7,435 nucleotides of DNA from Flavobacteriales bacterium (lineage in GTDB: Bacteria > Bacteroidota > Bacteroidia > Flavobacteriales > Flavobacteriaceae), in contig PDQE01000043.1 in assembly GCA_002747735.1 (NCBI GenBank), positions 1-7,435 on the forward strand. The letters run 5' to 3'. A program made the position numbers and the translations under genes. Shown here one piece after another: positions 1 to 5,371 of the stretch. Under the pieces are notes generated by a model that was not told the DNA's origin, searched no databases, and worked only from the letters and a program-made list of their open reading frames with translations. Position 1 is the stretch's first letter; each line of letters starts with the position of its first letter.

Positions 1-1
1 T

Positions 2-523
2 GCTCTGGCGGTAGAAAAATCTGAAAAAACACCAAAACTGATTATAAAACTTTCTGAGTTGATGCGTTATTTTCTCTATGAAACCGATGAAAGTAAACAG
101 GCATTAGAAAAGGAAATATTATGTATAGAAAATTATTTGGAATTGGAGAAACTAAGATATGGCGACCAATTAAAAATTAAAACCAATATCTCCGGGGCAA
201 TTGAAGACGCCAAAATATCACCTATGCTATTACTGGCCTTTATAGAAAACGCTTTTAAACATGGAGCAAAAAAAAATCTGGGCAATATTAATATTGCCAT
301 AGATTTTATTATTAAGGGAGAATTTCTTTTCTTTACCACAAGAAACCCGCTCCCCGGCAAGCCGGTACACAAAAAATCGATAAAGCCTTTAGGTGGTATC
401 GGGCTAAAAAATGTTAGAAAAAGGTTGGAATTAGGTTACCAGCCCGATGAATATGATTTAAGAATTATGAAGAATGACAAGGAGTTTATCACAGCACTCA
501 AAATAAAAGTAAAATGGAAATAA
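2..523 (+). CDS. LytS-type sensor histidine kinase, C-terminal part (5' end outside window)
   Basis: This is the last 173 codons of a sensor histidine kinase of the LytS/YehU type (His_kinase plus HATPase_c domains). The open frame continues to the left edge, so a TTG at 59 is not the real start. The fragment opens with ALAVEKSEKTPKLIIKLSEL followed by MRYFLYE. In this family that segment lies just after the NPHFLFN phospho-acceptor motif, so the catalytic His should lie only a few codons left of the window. The N box (FIENAFKHG, around 238-266) and the G box (GGIGLKNVRKRLELGY, around 392-439) of the ATP-binding domain are intact. The protein would autophosphorylate and pass phosphate to the regulator encoded next, whose ATG lies inside this gene's last codons. 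Sensor input and membrane segments are outside the window, so the signal is unknown. Family assignment is secure; specific function is not. Confidence 0.9.
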   Translation, partial: ALAVEKSEKTPKLIIKLSELMRYFLYETDESKQALEKEILCIENYLELEKLRYGDQLKIKTNISGAIEDAKISPMLLLAFIENAFKHGAKKNLGNINIAIDFIIKGEFLFFTTRNPLPGKPVHKKSIKPLGGIGLKNVRKRLELGYQPDEYDLRIMKNDKEFITALKIKVKWK

Positions 524-1224
524 GTTGTGTTATTATTGATGATGAGCCATTGGCTATAGCTGTATTAAAAAATCACATTTCGCAAATTAACAATGTGGTA
601 TTAAAAACCAGTTTTAGCAATCCTATTGAGGGGTTTAATTATGTAAAGGATAAAAAGACAGACTTATTATTTTTAGATATAAACATGCCCTTGTTAGATG
701 GCATTAACTTTGTAAAAAGTTTAGATGACCCACCATTAATAGTATTTACTACAGCATATGAAAAATACGCTGTAGAGTCGTTTGAACTGGAAGTGCAAGA
801 TTATCTATTAAAACCCATTTCGTTTCAACGGTTTTTAAAATGCATAAAAAAAGTAGAAAAAAGCTACAAAATAAAGCACAATTTAACACGTCATGCTTTA
901 GAAAATCCCTATATTTTTATAAAGAAAAATAATAAGACCTTAAAGAAAATTTTCTTAAACGAAATATTGGTTATAGAAAGTTTAAAAGATTATCTAAAAG
1001 TTAAAACAAAAACAAATAAGTATATTATTCACAGCACTTTAACTAGTTTTACAGAACAGTTGCCGGCAGATAATTTTATCCGTATTCACCGTTCCTTTAC
1101 GGTAGCTATTGACAAAATAGATACCATAACCGGCAACCAACTAGAGATAGATGGTATTAAATACAGTATTGGCCGTACTTACATAGATGATGTAAAACAG
1201 AAAATTCTCGATTCTTCCAGTTAA
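514..1224 (+). CDS. LytTR-family response regulator (LytR/AlgR type)
   Basis: This is a complete 236-residue two-component response regulator. Residues 1-120 are a receiver domain with the acidic pair D9/D10, phospho-acceptor D55 in LFLDINMP, the conserved Thr at 79/80 (VFTTAYEKYAVESF) and K100 in YLLKPIS. Residues from about 133 to the end form a LytTR DNA-binding domain. Its marks are the strand around ILVIESLKDYLKV and the FIRIHRSFTVAIDKID segment followed by YSIGRTY. The length is normal for the family. The ATG at 514 overlaps the last codons of the upstream kinase (ATGGAAATAA), which suggests translational coupling and a cognate pair. LytTR regulators bind promoter direct repeats in other systems, but no target is evident here. 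The gene ends 6 bases before the convergent nagB remnant. Neither neighbour tells which genes it controls; a link to the polysaccharide locus to the right would be speculation. Confidence 0.93.
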   Translation: MEISCVIIDDEPLAIAVLKNHISQINNVVLKTSFSNPIEGFNYVKDKKTDLLFLDINMPLLDGINFVKSLDDPPLIVFTTAYEKYAVESFELEVQDYLLKPISFQRFLKCIKKVEKSYKIKHNLTRHALENPYIFIKKNNKTLKKIFLNEILVIESLKDYLKVKTKTNKYIIHSTLTSFTEQLPADNFIRIHRSFTVAIDKIDTITGNQLEIDGIKYSIGRTYIDDVKQKILDSSS

Positions 1225-1230
1225 AAACTT

Positions 1231-1863
1231 CTACTTAAAATGATACCGTTTAAAAGCCTCTATAGCAGCATAATCTGCCAATCCAAGATCGTTATATTTT
1301 TTGGCGGTTAACTTATTTCTGTCTTCTACCCTTACCCAAAATTCTCTATTATCATCTCCCTGAAACATTACACCATCTTTCTGTGATTGGTGATAGAAGA
1401 TAGCATGTCGTTTTTTCAACACCTGATCTGGACTCATAGGAACAGCCATTTCTATTTCGTGTGGCTCCCATTCGTGCCATGCACCACGATATAACCAAAC
1501 CCAGCAGTCGTCCATGTATTTTTTGTCTTTTAACCTATCTACGGCTTCAAAAATAGCATCTAAACACACTTTATGCGTACCATGTGGGTCTGCCAAGTCG
1601 CCGGCAGCATAAATTTGGTGTGGTTTTATAGTATCTATAAGGTTTTCTACAATCTTAATATCTTCTTCAGAGAGGTTGTTCTTTTTAATCGTACCGGTTT
1701 CATAAAATGGCAGGTCTAAAAAATGAACATTTTCATCTGCCAATCCCAAATAACGCGTAGCTGCCAGAGATTCTCCTCTTCTGATAGACCCCTTTAATCT
1801 TCTTACATCCGGCGTGTCAACCGTATTTTCACTTTTTTGCTGTAAACTTTTTATGATTGCCAC
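1231..1863 (-). CDS. C-terminal piece of the PIG-L/LmbE-like domain of broken nagB
   Basis: This 210-codon frame continues the fused NagB protein after the lesion. The nominal GTG start at 1863 lies in codons belonging to the other frame, so it is probably not a genuine start. Family-like sequence begins at residue 3 (IIKSLQQKSENTVDTPDVRR). Clear landmarks are FLDLPFYETGTIKK (48-61), GDLADPHGTH (88-97) with the second zinc-binding His cluster, WVWLYRGAWHEWEP (121-134), and a C-terminus of the usual kind (LADYAAIEAFKRYHFK). It lacks the HPDD motif, which is in the other frame, so the metal site cannot form from this piece alone. No promoter or clear ribosome binding site is visible in front of it, so it may be untranslated or only weakly reinitiated after the TGA at 1829-1831. 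It is well conserved with no further stop, which suggests the lesion is recent. Confidence 0.7.
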   Translation of the reverse strand: MAIIKSLQQKSENTVDTPDVRRLKGSIRRGESLAATRYLGLADENVHFLDLPFYETGTIKKNNLSEEDIKIVENLIDTIKPHQIYAAGDLADPHGTHKVCLDAIFEAVDRLKDKKYMDDCWVWLYRGAWHEWEPHEIEMAVPMSPDQVLKKRHAIFYHQSQKDGVMFQGDDNREFWVRVEDRNKLTAKKYNDLGLADYAAIEAFKRYHFK

Positions 1864-3061
1864 TGGTTTGGTATGCTACATGAACTTCATGGCCTTGTTC
1901 TATCAAACGGTCAAAAGTACCACCCATAGAAATCACATCGTCATCAGGGTGCGGGCTAAAAATAATAATGCGTTTTTTGGCCGGTTCTGCACGTTCCGGA
2001 CGCTTAGTGTCATCAGCATTTGGTTTTCCTCCCGGCCAACCGGTAATAGTATGTTGCAGCACATTAAACATTTTAATATTGAGATTATAAGCTGCTCCTT
2101 CTTCAACCAACAGATTAGACATTCCATTGTCATTATAATCTTTGTCAGTCAGTTTTAAAATAGATTTTTCTAATTTTTCACTAAGCCATAATACCGCTTT
2201 TCGTTTCAATGGTTCTGTCCATTCCAATGAGCTTACAAGCCAAGGTGTTTTTACCCGGGTAAGTTCTGAAGAAGCTTCAGTGTCCAAAACAAAAGTAGTA
2301 TTGCTGTGTCGTTGTAGATAAGAAGAGGGTATCTGTGAAGTTACCGGGCCTTCTATAGCCTTTTTAATTACAGCGGCCTTATTAATACCCCAGGCTAATA
2401 ATACTATTCTTTTGGCTTTTCTAATGGTAGAAATTCCCATAGTTATAGCCTTACGGGGAACATTATTTATGCCTAAAAAAGCTGGAGCTGCATCTGCACG
2501 GGTCACGTAGTCAAGCGTAATGCTTCTGGTACCGCTGTTGTAATGCGAACCCGGTTCGTTAAATCCAATATGGCCGGTTCTACCTATACCTAATAGTTGA
2601 AAATCTAATCCGCCGGCATCATCAATCATTTTATCATAAGCAATACAGTAGGCATTCATATCTTCTTTTAAAGTACCATCCGGAATATGAACATTTTCAG
2701 GTTTTATATCCACGTGATTAAACAAATGGTCGTGCATAAAATAGTGGTAGCTGTTCATATTCTCCTTGTTCATTGGGTAGTATTCATCCAAATTAAAGGT
2801 AATTACATTGGAAAAACTCAAACCCTCCTCACGGTGCATTCTCACCAATTCTTCATACACCTTTATCGGTGAAGACCCTGTGGCTAAACCCAACACACAT
2901 TTTTCTCCTTTGCCTTGTTTATTCCTTATTAATGTTGCTATTTCTTCTGCTACCAGTTTAGACGCATGGTCAGAACTTTTAAATATTTCGTTGTGAATTT
3001 TTTCAAATCGGGTATCTTCAAATTTTCCCGGTGCCTGATGCTTTATTAGTTGCTTTGACAT
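1829..3061 (-). CDS. nagB: NagB deaminase domain plus start of PIG-L domain (N-terminal piece of broken nagB)
   Basis: This 410-residue frame holds the whole glucosamine-6-phosphate deaminase domain, roughly residues 20-300; the single-domain E. coli enzyme has 266 residues. Visible motifs are LATGSSPIKVYEEL (59-72, sugar-phosphate loop), FNLDEYYPM with D92 (equivalent to catalytic Asp72 of E. coli NagB), and GIGRTGHIGFNEPGS (158-172) with H164 and E169. The E. coli triad Asp141 is replaced here by T162. I recall the same GRTGH form in other fused homologues, so it is probably a subfamily trait. Residues 363-402 begin the PIG-L domain: SPHPDDD (369-375) supplies the first zinc ligands. After TSGN (399-402) the frame runs through HKKFTAKK, which is not family sequence, and stops. 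The ATG at 3061 fits the family N-terminus (KFEDTRFEKIHNEIFKSS). A -7-like box lies about 30 bases upstream. The product could be an active deaminase with a useless tail. Confidence 0.85.
   Translation of the reverse strand: MSKQLIKHQAPGKFEDTRFEKIHNEIFKSSDHASKLVAEEIATLIRNKQGKGEKCVLGLATGSSPIKVYEELVRMHREEGLSFSNVITFNLDEYYPMNKENMNSYHYFMHDHLFNHVDIKPENVHIPDGTLKEDMNAYCIAYDKMIDDAGGLDFQLLGIGRTGHIGFNEPGSHYNSGTRSITLDYVTRADAAPAFLGINNVPRKAITMGISTIRKAKRIVLLAWGINKAAVIKKAIEGPVTSQIPSSYLQRHSNTTFVLDTEASSELTRVKTPWLVSSLEWTEPLKRKAVLWLSEKLEKSILKLTDKDYNDNGMSNLLVEEGAAYNLNIKMFNVLQHTITGWPGGKPNADDTKRPERAEPAKKRIIIFSPHPDDDVISMGGTFDRLIEQGHEVHVAYQTSGNHKKFTAKK
1853..1864 (-). other. Deletion/frameshift junction inside nagB
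   Basis: On the minus strand the sequence reads AGTGGCAATCATAAAAAG. AGTGGCAAT encodes the end of the TSGN motif in the first frame. ATCATAAAAAG encodes IIK of the downstream family sequence in a frame shifted by +1. The bases AAT are shared between both sides, so a short repeat of this kind may have mediated the deletion; this is inference. The upstream portion of the second frame is closed by a TAG a few codons before, so no single frame spans the site. Confidence 0.65.
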
Positions 3062-3255
3062 AGTTTAGGTATTATATTGAACATGATAGCACAAATTTAT
3101 TAAATATTTAATACTTCATTAAGTTTTTTCGACCAACAACAGCAATCTATCGCTAAAAACTAAAATCCTTCCATTTTATATTCTTTGAGCTCATCTTTAC
3201 TTTTTTTATTTTCTGTTTCAAAGTTTATTTATATTTACCCCAAAAGTTAGCTTTT
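3062..3255. other. Divergent intergenic region between nagB and the aminotransferase
   Basis: This is a 194-base AT-rich spacer between two divergent genes, so it should carry promoters for both. Apart from the nagB-side -7 box, the rightward side has only a degenerate candidate: TATATTTA at 3230-3237 (TAnnTTTG with the last G missing), about 19 bases before the ATG at 3256, without a convincing -33 element. I found no riboswitch, tRNA, long inverted repeat or small open frame worth calling. Confidence 0.5.
3092..3099 (-). promoter_or_regulatory. Probable -7 box of the nagB promoter
   Basis: On the minus strand TAAATTTG matches the Bacteroidota -7 consensus TAnnTTTG exactly and lies about 30 bases before the nagB ATG at 3061. 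The expected -33 TTTG/TTG about 19 bases upstream is poor (only an AT-rich TTAA-like run), so this is a moderate call. If used, transcription would start near 3087 and give a short leader. Confidence 0.45.
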
Positions 3256-4374
3256 ATGTCAAACAAAATATTAATATCCCCACCACATATAAGCGGAGCA
3301 GAAAAAAAGTATGTATTAGACGCTTTATCAGGTGATTGGATATCTTCTAAGGGAAAGTACATTGACTCATTTGAGAAGAAATTACAATTCCATATCAATC
3401 AAAACAAAGAAGTTGTGTGCCTAAACAGCGGAACTTCTGCTATTCATTTGGCATTAAAACAACTGGGGGTACAGGAAAATGACGAAGTCATCTGCCAGAG
3501 TTTTACCTTTGCAGCTACGGCCTTTCCGGTTTTATACCAAAAAGCTATTCCGGTTTTTGTGGATAGTGAACCAGATACTTGGAATATTTGTCCTGTCTTA
3601 CTGGAAAAAGCCATAAAAAATCGAATTAAAAACGGTAAAAAACCAAAAGCTATCCTTGCTGTACATCTTTACGGTATGCCTTATAAAATAGATGAAGTTC
3701 AAAGAATTGCCACTACATATAATATCCCTGTTATTGAAGATGCTGCAGAAGCATTGGGCAGCAGCTATAATAATGTACCTTGCGGAAATTTTGGACAGTT
3801 GGCTGTATTGTCATTCAATGGCAATAAAATAATTACCAGTGCACAGGGCGGTGCTATAGTTTGTAATACGGTTAAAGAAAAAGAAAGCTTTATTCATTGG
3901 GCTACGCAAGCCAAAGACAACTTACCCTTTTACCATCATTCATCTGTAGGTTTTAATTATAGAATGTCTAATGTTTTAGCAGCAATAGGTTTGGCACAAA
4001 TAGAAAATCTACACAAAAAAATAAACTTGAGAAGACAAGTTTATTTTAGATATTTTTCTGAATTGGATAAAGATTTATTTGATTTTCAAAAAGAATCTGA
4101 AAATTCATTTTCCAACCGATGGATGACATGTATTTTAACAATATCCAGAGCCGAAAAAGAAAAGCTTTTAAAAACCCTTATTAATAACGGAATAGAAGCC
4201 TTGCATTTATGGTATCCATTACACAAACAACCGGTTTTTAAAGAATTTCCTTCTTTTATTAATGGTACCTCAGAACATTTATTTAATCGCGGTTTATGCC
4301 TGCCCAGCGGATCAAAACTTACTGCGAATGAATATCAGAAAATAGTGGCTGTTTTAAAGAATTATAAACCTTAA
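3256..4374 (+). CDS. DegT/DnrJ/EryC1/StrS-family PLP-dependent sugar aminotransferase
   Basis: This complete 372-residue protein belongs to the fold-type I aminotransferases that convert keto-sugar nucleotides to amino-sugar nucleotides, usually with glutamate as donor, in the cytoplasm. Family marks in order are the N-terminal PPHISGAEKKYVLDAL (9-24), the phosphate-binding NSGTSAIHLAL (57-67), SFTFAATA (82-89), D162 within VIEDAAEALGSSY, which holds the pyridine nitrogen of PLP, and K191 in SFNGNKIITSAQGGA, the Schiff-base lysine. GFNYRMSNVLAAIGLAQ (232-248) and the C-terminal GLCLPSG (346-352) are also present. Length is typical and the active site is intact. It is divergent from nagB and lies 87 bases before the Wza-like export gene. 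This suggests it makes an amino sugar for the polysaccharide or glycan exported by those proteins, perhaps in the PglE, perosamine synthase or EpsN range. The exact substrate (position C3 or C4, UDP-, GDP- or dTDP-sugar) cannot be read from sequence. Confidence 0.92.
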   Translation: MSNKILISPPHISGAEKKYVLDALSGDWISSKGKYIDSFEKKLQFHINQNKEVVCLNSGTSAIHLALKQLGVQENDEVICQSFTFAATAFPVLYQKAIPVFVDSEPDTWNICPVLLEKAIKNRIKNGKKPKAILAVHLYGMPYKIDEVQRIATTYNIPVIEDAAEALGSSYNNVPCGNFGQLAVLSFNGNKIITSAQGGAIVCNTVKEKESFIHWATQAKDNLPFYHHSSVGFNYRMSNVLAAIGLAQIENLHKKINLRRQVYFRYFSELDKDLFDFQKESENSFSNRWMTCILTISRAEKEKLLKTLINNGIEALHLWYPLHKQPVFKEFPSFINGTSEHLFNRGLCLPSGSKLTANEYQKIVAVLKNYKP

Positions 4375-4388
4375 ATATCTGGTTTTAT
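4364..4388 (+). terminator. Weak possible hairpin at the end of the aminotransferase gene
   Basis: ATAAACC (4364-4370) can pair with GGTTTTAT (4381-4388, one bulged T) around a 10-base loop, and a run of T follows a few bases later (from about 4395). The stem is short, AT-rich and overlaps the stop codon, so this is only a weak terminator candidate. Confidence 0.2.
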
Positions 4389-4410
4389 GGACAATTTTTT
4401 TTAAAAATAC

Positions 4411-4439
4411 TTGTTAATAATAAAAAAAACTTACATTTG
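4411..4439 (+). promoter_or_regulatory. Bacteroidota-type promoter for the Wza-like gene
   Basis: TTG at 4411-4413 (-33 region), an 18-base spacer rich in A, and TACATTTG at 4432-4439, a perfect match to the -7 consensus TAnnTTTG. The start codon follows at 4462, so the leader would be about 15-20 bases. This is the best promoter in the window. It implies that the export genes can be transcribed apart from the aminotransferase. Confidence 0.65.
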
Positions 4440-4461
4440 CAAAACCTAATTTTATTTTGAT

Positions 4462-5271
4462 ATGTACAAAAGTGACACCATCTCTTACATTAAAAAATCA
4501 CTTCTATTAGCATTTTCTGTTATCTTCTTAATTTCCTGTGGCACTAGGCAAGACATTGTTTATTTTCAGGATATAGATATAGCGGCAGTGAGTAAACCTA
4601 TTGAGGATTACAGCCCAATAATCAGGCCTGATGACATGTTAACCATAACCGTTTCAGCTTTTGATATGGTGGGTGTAAGGCCTTTTAATTTAATGGCTGT
4701 AGCCTATATAGATGAGGAAGGCACTATTGGAAGAAATGCACTTCAAAGCTATCTTGTTGATGCTGAAGGAAATATTGATTTTCCAGTCTTGGGCAAACTA
4801 AAACTAGCTGGTTTAACCAGAATAGAAGCCGCTAAGATGATTAAAGATATGGTCTCTGAATATGTTAAAAACCCGATAGTAAATCTTAGAATAACCAATT
4901 TTAGGTTTACTGTACTGGGTGAGGTTAAAAATCCGGGGACTTTTACCATCCCTAATAATAGAATAACATTGTTTGAAGCACTGGGTATGGCAGGAGACTT
5001 AACCATACAAGCAGAACGAAACAATGTATTATTGGTACGTGAAGAAGGTGGTAAAACCACCTATAACAGGATAAATTTAACCACAGAAGCTGTTTTTAAT
5101 TCTCCATTTTACTATCTGCAGCAAAATGACTTTATCTATGTAGAACCCAATAACAGTAGAGTAAGATCCTCTACCGTAGGGCCAGACACTAATTTTACAC
5201 TGGGCGTTATAGGTGCTATATTAACATCGGCAGCGTTAGTCATTACTGTGATTAATTCAAATAAATCGTAA
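4462..5271 (+). CDS. Wza-like polysaccharide export outer-membrane lipoprotein
   Basis: This 269-residue protein starts with a lipoprotein signal peptide: positively charged residues, a hydrophobic stretch (14-24) and the lipobox LISC with the acylated C26. Residues about 52-146 form the poly-export (PES) domain, with IRPDDMLTITVSAFD at its start, then VDAEGNIDFPVLGKLKLAGL and the conserved YVKNPIVNLRI. Residues about 147-200 form an SLBB domain (FTVLGEVKNPGTF and LFEALGMAGDLT). A hydrophobic helix at 245-264 (FTLGVIGAILTSAALVITVI) probably crosses the outer membrane, as the C-terminal helices do in the E. coli Wza octamer. It is shorter than E. coli Wza (379 residues) because it has one SLBB domain, which is usual in Bacteroidota. 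It has its own promoter and precedes the Wzc-type gene, its expected inner-membrane partner in a trans-envelope export complex. Role and localisation are inferred from family; the polymer is unknown. Confidence 0.93.
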   Translation: MYKSDTISYIKKSLLLAFSVIFLISCGTRQDIVYFQDIDIAAVSKPIEDYSPIIRPDDMLTITVSAFDMVGVRPFNLMAVAYIDEEGTIGRNALQSYLVDAEGNIDFPVLGKLKLAGLTRIEAAKMIKDMVSEYVKNPIVNLRITNFRFTVLGEVKNPGTFTIPNNRITLFEALGMAGDLTIQAERNNVLLVREEGGKTTYNRINLTTEAVFNSPFYYLQQNDFIYVEPNNSRVRSSTVGPDTNFTLGVIGAILTSAALVITVINSNKS

Positions 5272-5371
5272 TTATCTCAAAATAAACAAAAAAACTAACA
5301 TTCATTTTAGGGCTAACCTAACTATTAATTAAGTTTATTATTAGTCTTAAATTATTTTAAGGTATTTATTT
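5272..5371. other. Spacer between the Wza-like and Wzc-like genes, with short repeats
   Basis: This 100-base AT-rich gap has no clear TAnnTTTG box, so the two genes are probably cotranscribed. It contains three copies of CTAAC (5295-5299, 5313-5317, 5318-5322), an inverted repeat TTAGG/CCTAA (5307-5311 and 5317-5321), and three alternating complementary pentamers: TTAAG 5329-5333, CTTAA 5346-5350, TTAAG 5357-5361. The middle pentamer can pair with either outer one. The last one lies 10 bases before the start codon. These stems are short and AU-rich, so any regulatory role is speculative. Confidence 0.35.

Larger units (their letters stand above)
1231..3061 (-). pseudogene. nagB: Fused glucosamine-6-phosphate deaminase / PIG-L protein, disrupted by internal deletion and frameshift
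   Basis: Read together, the two minus-strand frames 3061-1829 and 1863-1231 reconstruct the long Bacteroidota form of NagB (about 640-660 residues as I remember the family): an N-terminal deaminase and a C-terminal PIG-L/LmbE-like domain. The first frame is collinear with the family through VAYQTSGN, then adds eight unrelated residues and stops at TGA. The second becomes collinear at IIKSLQQKSENTVDTPD. Family members carry about 30 more residues (IAV-x-D-x-E and onward) between these points, and these are absent in every frame here. The two collinear parts sum to only about 610 residues. A deletion of a length not divisible by three, with its junction near 1856, explains the loss and the shift together. 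A simple one-base sequencing error does not. Expected role: GlcN6P to fructose-6-phosphate plus ammonia. The deaminase half may still work alone. The family comparison is from memory, not from a search. Confidence 0.8.

Noticed and set aside
59..523. Kinase gene starting at the TTG at position 59
   Set aside because: The frame is open to the left edge and the upstream codons match the LytS family, so this is an internal codon.
1225..1230. Bidirectional terminator between the regulator and nagB
   Set aside because: Only 6 bases separate the convergent stop codons and no stable inverted repeat is visible around them.
1829..1840. Programmed -1 frameshift at A-AAA-AAG joining the two nagB frames
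   Set aside because: The -1 frame meets a stop after about ten codons; the downstream piece is in the +1 frame, and the missing conserved residues show a deletion, not a recoding site.
1814..2158. A 114-codon plus-strand open frame opposite nagB
   Set aside because: It lies antisense to strongly recognisable NagB/PIG-L coding sequence and resembles no protein family; a shadow frame. The same applies to the small frames at 2687-2872, 2808-2996 and 1933-2133.
3230..3237. TATATTTA as the -7 box of the aminotransferase promoter
   Set aside because: It lacks the final G of TAnnTTTG, has no convincing -33 partner at the right spacing, and lies in AT-rich DNA where such matches arise by chance; kept only as a note in the spacer entry.
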